A stretch of 64,000 nucleotides of DNA from Paenibacillus dendritiformis (GTDB taxonomy: Bacteria > Bacillota > Bacilli > Paenibacillales > Paenibacillaceae): assembly GCF_945605565.1 (NCBI RefSeq), contig NZ_OX216966.1, positions 1,671,501 through 1,735,500 on the forward strand, written 5' to 3'. This document shows positions 7,807 through 15,844 of the stretch, piece by piece. Numbering within the stretch: the stretch's first letter is position 1; each line of letters begins with the position of its first letter. The notes beneath the pieces were generated by a model. The model saw only the letters and a list, made by a program, of their open reading frames with translations, searched no databases and was not told where the DNA came from. The translations under genes and the position numbers were made by a program.

Positions 7807-9660
7807 TCATGCCTCCGCATCTGCAAACTTCTCGAATAGATTATTCAACAGAACAAAGGTCTGTTCGTAGGTAAGCACTCCGTCGGGATTGAATTTCTGT
7901 CCGTTCGCTCCCGACATCAACGATAGGCTGACCGCCTTGTACACATTCTCCTTCGCCCAAGGCGCAATAAGGGCATCATCGGCAAACGCCGGCTTCACGG
8001 CCTGCAGCGCGGAGGCGCTCTGCCCCGTCCGCTCCGATAACAGCGCATGCGCATTCATAAGCAGCGTTGCCGCCTGCTGGCGTGTAATGCTGCCGGATGG
8101 CGTGAACTTCGTCTTGGAGGTTCCGTTCATGAGCCCATTGGTGTACGCTTTGGCGATGTCTGCGTTCTTCGTATCCTGGAAGGGCACTGTCCCTTGAGTA
8201 AGCGGCGTGCCTACAATATTTTCGCAGAGCTTCACCGTTAACTTGGCAAAATCGCTCCTTGTGATGGGTGATTGGTAAGCATAATCATAGTTCAGCGGAA
8301 TGAGGCCGTTGCTCTTCGCTTGTTGATAGCCGGGCAAGGCCCATGAACTGACGGCATCGCCCTTGGCAGGCTCCCGGACCTCCACCTCGATCCATTGATC
8401 CTCCTGGAAGTAATTCGTGATGGCAAGCTGCGTACTTCCCGGGTTCTTGCCTGTAATATATCCTTCCTCATCGATCGACGCTATCTTCGGATCGTCAACG
8501 ACAAATTGAACATTCGCCATCTTCGGATCACCCGGAGAACGGCGATAATTCAGTTTCATTTTCTCCCCTGGCTGGAGAAGAAGCGAAGTAGCTCGCAGCG
8601 ACACTTCCGGAACCATATCGAAAAAGACCGTATCGTATTCAATGACGGCGGGCTGCCCCGCCTTGTCATAGATCCCGTTAATCTTCACATGAAACCGATC
8701 GTCGTCCTGGAACCGTTCAATCCCGTCCGGTCTGAACGTGATATTGAAGGGAATCCCGTAATAATTGGTATCGACATGAAAGTATTTCCCTTCCTTATCC
8801 GTATCCCGTTGGTCAAAAACCCAGCGCTTCCCGTCTCGTTCTCGAATCAGCGTGACTTCGATCTGATCCGTGCGCGATTTATCATATTGCTCCATGTTAA
8901 GGGAGAGCGACCACGGATCGTTTGGCGCGAATATCTCCTCTGGAAAGTACCCCGCAGCGGGCCAACTGATGTATTCATACTTCACCTGCTCCGTCCGGCC
9001 CTTATCGATCGCATACATCGCCGAGTATGGGTACCCTTCCGAGGTGTATGCGATGCCGAACATCGTTTTGCTCATGGCGGGATTCAAGATCCAGCGGCGG
9101 TGCCCCACGCGATCAATATTGCTCGTGCCGCTATCCGACATATAGCCTTCGATCACGCTTTCATAGAAGGTAGAGCGCCCCGCCGATATATTGCTTGTGC
9201 GGGCTCCCTTTTCCCCAAGCTTGTACAGCGTCTCCTCCATGCCAGGAGGTTGGACCGGATAATGCGTTAGCATGTTGTTCGCCGCATTGACCAGCGCAGC
9301 GGCCTGTTGTTGAGTCTGCAGCTCCCAATCCGGCTGGATATCGTCAGGCAGTCCGGCTAAATATCGGGCGAAATTCGTCGCGTTCACGCCGTCCGCGATA
9401 TATTCCGGCTTCAGCTTGCCCGGAGCATAAGGAACGCTCATCTTCGGCATCACCTCGTAGATGTCCTTCTGCTTCATATACTCATTAGAGACACCCATTG
9501 GTTTATACTGCAGCCATTTGCCGCTAATCTCTTGCTTCGTGCGATTGGCCAGCGCTGCCTTCACATCATGCGAAGCGGCATACGCGTTGCCGCTGCTCAT
9601 CCATACCCATGATGTCAATGCAGCCAACGCGGCCAGCATCGATTTCCCAAGCCATTTCAT
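7807..9660 (-). CDS. Secreted CAP-domain protein with SLH anchors
   Basis: A 617-residue exported protein. A signal peptide (residues 1-28, cut after NAYA) is followed by a CAP/SCP-like domain (about 85-240) with the characteristic VGHRRWILNP. Next is a Big-2-like immunoglobulin fold (about 355-430; PGSTQLAI), then about three S-layer homology motifs to the C-terminus. SLH domains bind pyruvylated secondary cell-wall polymer, so the protein is probably displayed on the cell wall. CAP domains occur in secreted proteins of varied or unknown function; no catalytic role is claimed. The ATG is preceded by GGGGGA at good spacing. GC content rises sharply here compared with the defence island, marking the return to the core chromosome. 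Confidence 0.85.
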   Translation of the reverse strand: MKWLGKSMLAALAALTSWVWMSSGNAYAASHDVKAALANRTKQEISGKWLQYKPMGVSNEYMKQKDIYEVMPKMSVPYAPGKLKPEYIADGVNATNFARYLAGLPDDIQPDWELQTQQQAAALVNAANNMLTHYPVQPPGMEETLYKLGEKGARTSNISAGRSTFYESVIEGYMSDSGTSNIDRVGHRRWILNPAMSKTMFGIAYTSEGYPYSAMYAIDKGRTEQVKYEYISWPAAGYFPEEIFAPNDPWSLSLNMEQYDKSRTDQIEVTLIRERDGKRWVFDQRDTDKEGKYFHVDTNYYGIPFNITFRPDGIERFQDDDRFHVKINGIYDKAGQPAVIEYDTVFFDMVPEVSLRATSLLLQPGEKMKLNYRRSPGDPKMANVQFVVDDPKIASIDEEGYITGKNPGSTQLAITNYFQEDQWIEVEVREPAKGDAVSSWALPGYQQAKSNGLIPLNYDYAYQSPITRSDFAKLTVKLCENIVGTPLTQGTVPFQDTKNADIAKAYTNGLMNGTSKTKFTPSGSITRQQAATLLMNAHALLSERTGQSASALQAVKPAFADDALIAPWAKENVYKAVSLSLMSGANGQKFNPDGVLTYEQTFVLLNNLFEKFADAEA

Positions 9661-9773
9661 ACTGATTGTCCCCCGTCTGTTTACAATAGGATTAAGATAC
9701 AGCTACAAGAATTCGCGTTAATCCTGCATTTTCCTTTATCTTTCGACAAAAAATCTGCGGCTTCAGCTCCCAG

Positions 9774-9905
9774 ATGGCCAGAGACGGCTATATTACGGAC
9801 AGAGACTATAGGATAGCGGAAGAACAATACCGGGTATGGATCAAGGAACAAGCTGTGTCGTTATCGATGTATATGCTGACTGTGGAGGGAGTGAGACTTC
9901 GATGA
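9774..9905 (+). other. Possible small ORF or gene remnant, 43 codons
   Basis: Between two minus-strand genes a plus-strand frame starts at ATG 9774 and stops at 9903-9905. Its composition (charged and aromatic residues, DYRIAEEQYRVW) looks protein-like, but there is no ribosome site and I do not recognise it. It may be a decayed fragment. Confidence 0.2.
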
Positions 9906-9908
9906 TGT

Positions 9909-10475
9909 TCATTCATCGGGAAGAGCCCATTTTTGTAAAAAGTGGTGGAGCAATTTTTTGCGGGCTCTCGCCAAACGTTGGGTGAGGACGGATTCGGTTA
10001 ATTGCAGCTCATGGCAAATTTGCCGATAAGATTTGTTTTCGATATAGAACAGCATCAGTATGGTGCGGTAATCCTCTTTGAGCTCGGCAAGCGCTTGGTG
10101 AAGCAGCTCATCTCTTACTTTGGTTTCTACGGCGCTTGCCACGCTCACCTCATGTGATGCCTTGGCATCTATATACGCATGCGCTAAATTAGTGATTTGA
10201 CGGTTTTTGTTTATTTTTCGCAGCCAATCCAGTGCGGTAGTCCGTGCGACTTGCTTCACCCACCCCGGTATATTGATGTCGGATTGCAGGTGCGGACCCT
10301 GCCTCGATGCCTTAAGGAAAGCCTCTTGAATAATATCCTCGGTAAGGGAACGATCATGCGTCTTGAAATATACGTCCTTGTACACGAATTGATAGAAGGA
10401 ACGATATACCCATTGTTGCGCGGCAGGATCTAGGCTGGCAAATGGGCTTCGCAACAGATAATACCACTGTTCCAT
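9909..10475 (-). CDS. RNA polymerase sigma factor, ECF-like
   Basis: A 188-residue sigma-70-family protein with region 2 (about 20-85; TEDIIQEAFLKA and a WVKQVARTTALDWLRK stretch) and region 4 (about 125-175; LKEDYRTILMLFYIENKSY followed by a helix-turn-helix ending RLARARKKL). Such factors direct core polymerase to a small set of promoters, often for envelope stress or secreted proteins. I chose the ATG at 10475 because AAGGGGGG lies 5 nt before it; an in-frame ATG at 10496 has no such site. No anti-sigma factor is adjacent. The divergently transcribed protease and lipoproteins downstream are possible targets, but that is only positional inference. Confidence 0.85.
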   Translation of the reverse strand: MEQWYYLLRSPFASLDPAAQQWVYRSFYQFVYKDVYFKTHDRSLTEDIIQEAFLKASRQGPHLQSDINIPGWVKQVARTTALDWLRKINKNRQITNLAHAYIDAKASHEVSVASAVETKVRDELLHQALAELKEDYRTILMLFYIENKSYRQICHELQLTESVLTQRLARARKKLLHHFLQKWALPDE

Positions 10476-10827
10476 AAAAACCCCCCTTATTGCCATTTCT
10501 CCTTATTTTCGACTTTCAGCTGCGGATAGACGCAGACTATCTGATCGCAGTATACAACAAAAAACGGAAAAAATCATAATATTTACATAGTTTCTTTATT
10601 GTAGTCGATATTTCTGTTTGATAAAAATAGTAGAAAATTTTGGAGATTTAGCGTTAGTTTTTGATAAATTCCAACGTTATATAAGTAAGTTGTTGAACAA
10701 TGGCTGGTCTGATGAGTGTGCCGACGAGACAGGTCATTGATCGCAACACGCTGCAATGAAAGGGGGGAAAGCTCGATCCGAGTAGATTCGCCGTATCAAA
10801 ATAGGAAAACAAAGGGAGGATTTTGTA
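10476..10827. other. Divergent intergenic region between sigma factor and zinc protease
   Basis: This 352-nt AT-rich stretch must hold promoters for the minus-strand sigma gene and the plus-strand protease gene. I see no clear -35/-10 pair, RNA or operator. The protease ribosome site is AAAGGGAGG near 10812-10820. Confidence 0.5.
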
Positions 10828-11568
10828 ATGAAGAAGAAGCTTGCTATTCTATTTGCGTCGCTCTTGCTCCTTGTGTCTGCCAGTCCGATGTATGCAGCAG
10901 GTCATAGCGGTCATGATCACGACATCAACGCAGCAGTCAACAATACGTTAGAAGTAAAGCTGAAGATACCTGGACAGGCTGTGCCTTATGTCGGGGAGGC
11001 CATTTTTGAATATGATAGACCGGCTTTCAGAATGGCGAACATTACCGTCAATGTCACCTCTCCTGTCGATCAGAAATGGCGCTCTACGTACCAAAACTAT
11101 GCCTATGAAGCAAATCGAGTAGTTACCCGTGCCGGTACGGCCTTGAAGGAGCAATTCGGCATCAACTTCTTGTCCGTGGCTCAACCTCTATGGCAATCTT
11201 CTTCAACCACCAGCTCCGGATTATTGAACGATGCGCGGAACAAACACGGTTTGACTTACAACGGCAATCAAAAGGCGGATATCATGATTGCGTTCTCGGG
11301 GCTCAAACCTAGCGATAATTCCAATATTGCGGGGATCGCAACGCTTGGCAATCCTTATTCTACTATTTTTGACAACGGGTATAGTACAAATGCGGAAACG
11401 ACACAGCATGAAGCGGGGCATATGTATGGTCTGCGCCACGATGAAGAAGAGAGCGGCTCGAATTATGACGGGAAAAATTGCGTGATGACGGCCGTTGGCT
11501 TTGGGTTTATCGATCGGTTCTGCAAAGGGCATCATGCCGATTGGTATGCTGCCAGGAACAAGTATTAA
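10828..11568 (+). CDS. Secreted zinc metalloprotease (HExxHxxGxxH)
   Basis: A 246-residue exported protein. The signal peptide (1-23, cut after PMYA) is followed by a His-rich stretch, HSGHDHD. The zinc site QHEAGHMYGLRH (about 195-206) is the metzincin pattern HExxHxxGxxH, and VMTAVG about 20 residues later fits the Met-turn. The enzyme therefore probably cuts peptide bonds outside the cell with zinc held by three His. I do not recognise a closer subfamily; it is short and lacks obvious accessory domains, with two Cys near the C-terminus (CVMTA, RFCKGHH) that could form a disulfide. A strong terminator follows, so it is likely a single-gene unit. Confidence 0.8.
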   Translation: MKKKLAILFASLLLLVSASPMYAAGHSGHDHDINAAVNNTLEVKLKIPGQAVPYVGEAIFEYDRPAFRMANITVNVTSPVDQKWRSTYQNYAYEANRVVTRAGTALKEQFGINFLSVAQPLWQSSSTTSSGLLNDARNKHGLTYNGNQKADIMIAFSGLKPSDNSNIAGIATLGNPYSTIFDNGYSTNAETTQHEAGHMYGLRHDEEESGSNYDGKNCVMTAVGFGFIDRFCKGHHADWYAARNKY

Positions 11569-11586
11569 TAGGAGGCGGTAACGATT

Positions 11587-11630
11587 CTTCCTTCTCAATT
11601 CATAGAATTGGGAAGGAAGTTCTTGTTCTT
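11587..11630 (+). terminator. Terminator after the zinc protease
   Basis: CTTCCTTCTCAATT pairs with AATTGGGAAGGAAG, a 14-bp stem with one wobble and a 5-nt loop, followed by a T-rich run. Confidence 0.75.
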
Positions 11631-11649
11631 ATCATAAGGGGGTGTGATG

Positions 11650-12288
11650 ATGCACTTCAAAGGAAAAAAGATCGTTTCTTGTCTTTTTGTTTTTCTGCTG
11701 TGCTTTATCATCATCAGTTGTTCGAGCAAGTCTGACTTTTCGCTGATTCAGGTGAATGGCGAGATCATTTCCCATGAGGAAATTGAAAGTGTGTTAGAGC
11801 GCTATGAGGATAAAGGGGAATTCGTCAAGGTCTCCGAAGAAGACGTCGTGAAAAGCGCAATTGAAGAGGTGCTTGTGCTCCAGGAAGCCGGCAAACTGGG
11901 AATTACGGTGGATGAAGCCGAGTTAGATCATAAAATCGATGCTTTAAAAAACATGAATCAAAACTTGTTCTACGATCTGGCCATCAAGCAATACGGGGAT
12001 ATCGACAATTATAGGGAGGCATTGAAGCTGCGAATGCTGTATCAAGGGGCGAGAGACAAAATCATGTCTGATTATGTAAAGGACAACCCCATTGATGTTG
12101 AACTTGTTAAAGCGGAAATGGTAGCCGAAGGGTTAATTCAGGAACAAAGCGAGTATGATAAAGAGGAAAATCGCGCTTTGGTCAGTCAGTTTACTCACAG
12201 CTATGTCCAGAAGAAAGGGAACGCGTACTTCGATGAATGGGTTCATTCCCTAGTGGAAAATGCGACTATTGAATATGTTTATCAATAA
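11650..12288 (+). CDS. Lipoprotein with a SurA/PrsA-like chaperone domain
   Basis: About 212 residues. A hydrophobic signal ends in the lipobox-like IISCSS, so the mature protein is probably anchored to the outer face of the membrane through the Cys. The body matches the SurA N-terminal pattern: a start like VNGEIISHEEIESVL, then long helices (KSAIEEVLVLQEAGKLGI) with charged repeats. There is no parvulin PPIase domain, so a holdase or assembly role is inferred rather than peptidyl-prolyl isomerisation. Starts at 11644, 11647 and 11650 are possible; AAGGGGG at 11636-11642 best fits 11650. It lies just downstream of the secreted protease and might help fold exported proteins, but that link is only positional. 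Confidence 0.65.
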   Translation: MHFKGKKIVSCLFVFLLCFIIISCSSKSDFSLIQVNGEIISHEEIESVLERYEDKGEFVKVSEEDVVKSAIEEVLVLQEAGKLGITVDEAELDHKIDALKNMNQNLFYDLAIKQYGDIDNYREALKLRMLYQGARDKIMSDYVKDNPIDVELVKAEMVAEGLIQEQSEYDKEENRALVSQFTHSYVQKKGNAYFDEWVHSLVENATIEYVYQ

Positions 12289-12289
12289 T

Positions 12290-12313
12290 CCCCGTTTAAT
12301 GCGGGGTATTTTT
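12290..12313 (+). terminator. Terminator after the SurA-like lipoprotein
   Basis: CCCCG, a 7-nt loop and CGGGG, then TATTTTT. The stem is short but GC-rich. Confidence 0.6.
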
Positions 12314-12333
12314 ACGATGACAGGGGGATGTGA

Positions 12334-12828
12334 ATGGGGAAATTATGGGGTGCTCTCGTGACGGGCATCGTCATTCTACACGGATGCTCCTATTCGCCAT
12401 CGAATCACGATCTAACAGGTCAGACGGGAACCACTTCAAATCATGACACCGTTGGTGAGACAAAACAAGCGTCGAGCGAATCGGAAGCTCACGAGGATGA
12501 GATTTTCTGGAGCCATAGAGAAATTCGCAACCTGCAGCGGTTGGATCAGTTTGTGGAGAACGTGAAGCATAAAGTAAAGGACGAAATCAAGGTTTTGGCG
12601 AGCACCAAAGAAGGCGGAGTCATCCAAACGAATCTCGCATTCGATGGAAATGCCGTTCAAGTCACCGTGAACGGCACGCAAGAAGCTTATGATCGGATAT
12701 CGGTTGAGGAGCGGTTCAGTGCGCACTATAACGCGACTTTCATTGAATACTGGGTTAGCCGGAAAGATGATGAGAGCAAGAAAAAGCTCATTCTCCAAAT
12801 TCATCCCGACCTTCAGCACAGCCCATAA
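12334..12828 (+). CDS. Lipoprotein resembling DUF4362 proteins
   Basis: A 164-residue lipoprotein with the lipobox ILHGC at residues 14-18, a low-complexity Thr/Ser/Asn-rich linker to about residue 50 and a compact C-terminal domain. The order of elements (NLQRLDQFVENVKH, then KVLASTKEGG, then an LAFDGNAVQVTVNG strand pair) is what I recall of DUF4362 lipoproteins of Bacillus and Paenibacillus. Function is unknown in that family. It follows the SurA-like lipoprotein after a terminator and is probably transcribed by read-through or its own promoter. The family assignment is from memory of the pattern and moderately sure. Confidence 0.55.
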   Translation: MGKLWGALVTGIVILHGCSYSPSNHDLTGQTGTTSNHDTVGETKQASSESEAHEDEIFWSHREIRNLQRLDQFVENVKHKVKDEIKVLASTKEGGVIQTNLAFDGNAVQVTVNGTQEAYDRISVEERFSAHYNATFIEYWVSRKDDESKKKLILQIHPDLQHSP

Positions 12829-12941
12829 TCCCCTTTACATCGCCGGCATTTTCCAACATACTGAGAATAGAAGGAAGCGAGCTGTACAAGATAAAGAAGG
12901 ATACAGCCGGCACATAAGGCTTGCTCGGGGCTTGCGTGCGG

Positions 12942-12955
12942 CGCTTGTACAAGCG
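12942..12955. promoter_or_regulatory. 14-bp perfect palindrome upstream of ferritin
   Basis: CGCTTGTACAAGCG is a perfect palindrome about 50 nt before the ferritin start. It could be an operator for a dimeric regulator. It does not look like a Fur or PerR box. Confidence 0.3.
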
Positions 12956-13003
12956 GGATGTGCTTGCTTCTCATCCAGACAAGCTAATTAGGGGAGTGAT
13001 CCG

Positions 13004-13516
13004 ATGTTAAGCGACAAGCTGCTTGCGAAGTTGAACGATCAAATGAATTATGAATTTTATTCTTCCCAGGTGTACCTGGCGATGGCGGCTTATTGTTCGT
13101 CGGAGAGCTTTGACGGGTTCGCGAACTTTTTCATCGTGCAGTCGGAGGAAGAGAAATTCCACGGGATGAAAATTTACCACTTTATCAATGCACTGGGCAA
13201 ACGGGCCATTGTCAGCGGCATGGACCATCCGCAGAATGAGTACGGCTCCTTGCTGGACGCCTTCGAGCATTCCTATGAGCATGAACAGACGGTGACCAAG
13301 CGAATCTATGAATTGTCGGATATCGCGTGGGATGAGCGGGAGCATGCGACGATCAACTTCCTCAAGTGGTTCATTGACGAGCAGGTAGAGGAAGAAGCGA
13401 CCTTCGACGGCATCATTCAGAAGCTGCGCCGCATCGATAATGATAGCAATGCCTTCTATATGCTCGATGCCGAGCTCGCGAAGCGCACCTTCACGCCGCC
13501 GGCCGGCGAAGCGTAA
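13004..13516 (+). CDS. ftnA: Ferritin (iron storage)
   Basis: A 170-residue non-haem ferritin. The ferroxidase ligands of the four-helix bundle are visible: E in MNYEFYSSQVYLA (helix A), the EEEKFH stretch (helix B) and EREHATINFLKW and DEQVEEE (helices C and D). Ferritins oxidise Fe(II) and store Fe(III) in a 24-subunit shell in the cytoplasm. The start is set by AGGGGAGTG about 7 nt before the ATG. It is a single-gene unit ended by a bidirectional terminator at 13535-13577, facing the convergent histidine kinase gene. The symbol is given by family; the length matches bacterial FtnA. Confidence 0.92.
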   Translation: MLSDKLLAKLNDQMNYEFYSSQVYLAMAAYCSSESFDGFANFFIVQSEEEKFHGMKIYHFINALGKRAIVSGMDHPQNEYGSLLDAFEHSYEHEQTVTKRIYELSDIAWDEREHATINFLKWFIDEQVEEEATFDGIIQKLRRIDNDSNAFYMLDAELAKRTFTPPAGEA

Positions 13517-13534
13517 GGTGCATTCACCGACGAG

Positions 13535-13577
13535 AAGCTGCTTTCCCTGAACAAGTTCATGGGAAAGCGGCTTTTTT
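13535..13577. terminator. Terminator between ferritin and the histidine kinase
   Basis: AAGCTGCTTTCCC pairs with GGGAAAGCGGCTT with one mismatch, then a T-run. It serves the plus-strand ferritin and probably the convergent kinase operon. Confidence 0.75.
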
Positions 13578-13591
13578 GCTGTGCCCGTCTA

Positions 13592-15022
13592 TTATTTTCT
13601 TGGCAGCACAATTCGGAATATCGTGCCATGCCTGCCGGCTGTGCTCTCCATTCCGCTATCTAACACATGCAAGCGAATCCCGCCCCGGTGCTTCTCGACG
13701 ATATGCTTGCAAATCGTCAGGCCGAGCCCGCTCCCGCCATCGCTTCTCCGGGATTGATCGCCGCGGACGAAGGCATCGAATATTTTGTCCTGCAGCTCCT
13801 GCGCGATGCCGATGCCGTTATCGGCGATGATAATCTCGATCTCTTCGTTCCTCTCCGCCAATTCAAGGGATACACGAGTACCTTCCGGATTATATTTCAG
13901 TGCGTTAGCCAGCAGATTGGAGATGGCCCGGTTTACCAATTTCGCGTTGAACGGGATGTTCACTTCATGCGCAGGAATGGCATATTCGAAGATGAACTGC
14001 TTGTCCTCGAACGGGCCATACCATTCGGCGGCGATCTCGCGCAGACATTCGGCAATGTCCGACACTTCGGTCGTAAGCGGATAGTCCGGGAGCTCCAGCT
14101 TGGACAGCTCGAACACATCCTCGATCAAGGACGCTACCAGCTGTGTCTTATCTTGAATCAGGGTCAACGTTTTCTGCTTCTTGTCTTCATCATGAATGAG
14201 CCCCAACTGCAAAGCCTCCACGTAACCCTGAATCGTGGTGATCGGCGTTTTCAGATCATGTGAAATATCGACAAGCATCCGCTGCTTGTTCGCCTCCAGT
14301 CTTTTCTTCTCCTGCTCCGCCTTCTCCAGCCGGTCAGCCATTACGTTAAAATGCTCCTGAATTTGCGCGATTTCGTGGTTCGCTTTTACATTCAGTCTTT
14401 TATAGTAATGGCCGTTCGCCACGTTTTTGATGGCTTCCGCGACAGCGCTTAGCGGATTCGTAATTTTGCGCGCTGTCCATCGGCTGTAGAAATAAGTATT
14501 AAGGCTGAACAACACGATGAATAACGCCAAGATTTGCAGCATGATTTTGGTGAATATCTTATGTTCATCGCGGTTCATTTCCTTAAGCTCAATATTTTGG
14601 GCCGCATATTGGGCAGGAATTTTGACAAGAACATAGCGGTTCTGTCCGTCATGCGCCGTAAACGGAGCGAGCGAGACCGTGTACGTCTTGTCTTTTTGAT
14701 CGTATAACAGGGCGTTAAGATCTTTTTCCGTATAGGCAGTCGCCTGATCCAGCTTCTTGCCCTCGACATGCACGATCTCCAACTGTTCATTCAGGATCTC
14801 CACCCAACCGCCGAAGGATTGGATCGCCTCCGATGGAATCTCCTCCACGTGCGGCCGGACAATCTCACTGGCCGTCAGATACGCGGGCCGCGGCCCGTTC
14901 AACTCGCGATCCAGCTGGTAAGCGAGCAAGCTCAGTAGCCCGAACATAATCAGTCCCAATGTAAAAGAGAAGAATATATAATTTTTCATCAAAAGATTAA
15001 ACAGCTTATTGCGGTTGCTCAC
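13592..15022 (-). CDS. Sensor histidine kinase of an OmpR-type two-component pair
   Basis: A 476-residue membrane kinase. A transmembrane helix at about 10-32 and another near 160 (IMLQILALFIVLFSL) bound an extracellular sensor segment of roughly 120 residues. HAMP follows, then HisKA with the phospho-acceptor His in DISHDLKTPITTI and HATPase_c with N-box (ISNLLANALKYNPEG), DNGIGIA and GGSGLGLTI. I chose the GTG at 15022, 17 nt inside the end of the regulator gene, with GGAAGAG ahead of it; an upstream ATG would give 42 residues of regulator-frame shadow. The signal sensed is unknown. Confidence 0.88.
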   Translation of the reverse strand: MSNRNKLFNLLMKNYIFFSFTLGLIMFGLLSLLAYQLDRELNGPRPAYLTASEIVRPHVEEIPSEAIQSFGGWVEILNEQLEIVHVEGKKLDQATAYTEKDLNALLYDQKDKTYTVSLAPFTAHDGQNRYVLVKIPAQYAAQNIELKEMNRDEHKIFTKIMLQILALFIVLFSLNTYFYSRWTARKITNPLSAVAEAIKNVANGHYYKRLNVKANHEIAQIQEHFNVMADRLEKAEQEKKRLEANKQRMLVDISHDLKTPITTIQGYVEALQLGLIHDEDKKQKTLTLIQDKTQLVASLIEDVFELSKLELPDYPLTTEVSDIAECLREIAAEWYGPFEDKQFIFEYAIPAHEVNIPFNAKLVNRAISNLLANALKYNPEGTRVSLELAERNEEIEIIIADNGIGIAQELQDKIFDAFVRGDQSRRSDGGSGLGLTICKHIVEKHRGGIRLHVLDSGMESTAGRHGTIFRIVLPRK

Positions 15023-15728
15023 GGCACTCTTCCTCTTTCGCAAACCGGTAACCGAGCCCCCGGATCGTTTTGAGATAGACCGGATTTCTCGGCTGGTCCT
15101 CGATCTTTTCCCGCAATCGGCTGATTTGCACCATGACGGTGTTGTCATCGGCGATATACGGCTCGGACCAAACCTTCTCGAAAATTTGCTTTTTCGTGAA
15201 AATACGTCCTGGTGAACCCATCAGCAGCTTCAGCAGCTTGTATTCGTTCGCGCTAAGCGCAATAGGTTCGCCGCGTTTGTAGAGAGCGCAGGAATGGTGA
15301 TCCAGCACGAAGGCGCCGACGCGCGTATGCGGGCTGTCCTGAACAGCCGGATTATCGTTGAATTCATACGTGCGGCGCAGTTGAGCCTGAACGCGCGCCA
15401 CCACTTCCAGAGGACTGAACGGCTTCGTAATGAAATCATCCGCCCCCAGGCCCAGTCCGATAATTTTATCCGCGTCCCGATTTTTGGCGGAAATAATGAT
15501 GATCGGAAGCTTACATTCCTTCCGGACGCTCTTGATCAATTGATATCCGTCCAGTTCCGGCATCATAATATCGACGATCGCAAGATCGACAGGCTCGTTG
15601 CGCAGCATATCCATAGCCTCCGCGCCGTTCCCCGCTTCCAGCACGGATAAGCCCTCGGCTTCCAAATAGAGCTTGAGCAGACTCACGATGTCCGGCTCGT
15701 CATCGGCGATTAACACCGTGTTATGCAT
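15006..15728 (-). CDS. OmpR/PhoB-family response regulator
   Basis: A 240-residue two-domain regulator. The receiver (1-120) has the acidic pair DDE at 10-12, the phospho-acceptor Asp in IVDIMMPELDG, and the Lys of ITKPFSPLE. The winged-helix DNA-binding domain (about 135-230) includes NEYKLLKLLMGSPGRIFTK and the recognition region NTVMVQISRLREKIED ending in IRGLGYRF. GGGGGA lies 7 nt before the ATG. It is the first gene of a minus-strand operon with the kinase it overlaps. The regulon is unknown; neither neighbour is an obvious target. Confidence 0.9.
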   Translation of the reverse strand: MHNTVLIADDEPDIVSLLKLYLEAEGLSVLEAGNGAEAMDMLRNEPVDLAIVDIMMPELDGYQLIKSVRKECKLPIIIISAKNRDADKIIGLGLGADDFITKPFSPLEVVARVQAQLRRTYEFNDNPAVQDSPHTRVGAFVLDHHSCALYKRGEPIALSANEYKLLKLLMGSPGRIFTKKQIFEKVWSEPYIADDNTVMVQISRLREKIEDQPRNPVYLKTIRGLGYRFAKEEECREQPQ

Positions 15729-15844
15729 CCGTTATTCCCCCTGTCTGCCTGATTAGGAATGATTCGCTCTCTGCCTGCGAACTCCTTCTCCCTGGATGCA
15801 TCGTAAGGTAATTGTAAGATTCGGGCGCAGGCTTTGGCATCTCA

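Noticed and set aside
8395..9270. 291-codon plus-strand frame opposite the SLH gene
   Set aside because: Shadow of the CAP-SLH gene, which has a signal peptide, clear domains and a ribosome site on the minus strand.
10716..10907. 63-codon frame overlapping the zinc protease start
   Set aside because: Overlaps the protease signal peptide in another frame, without a ribosome site.
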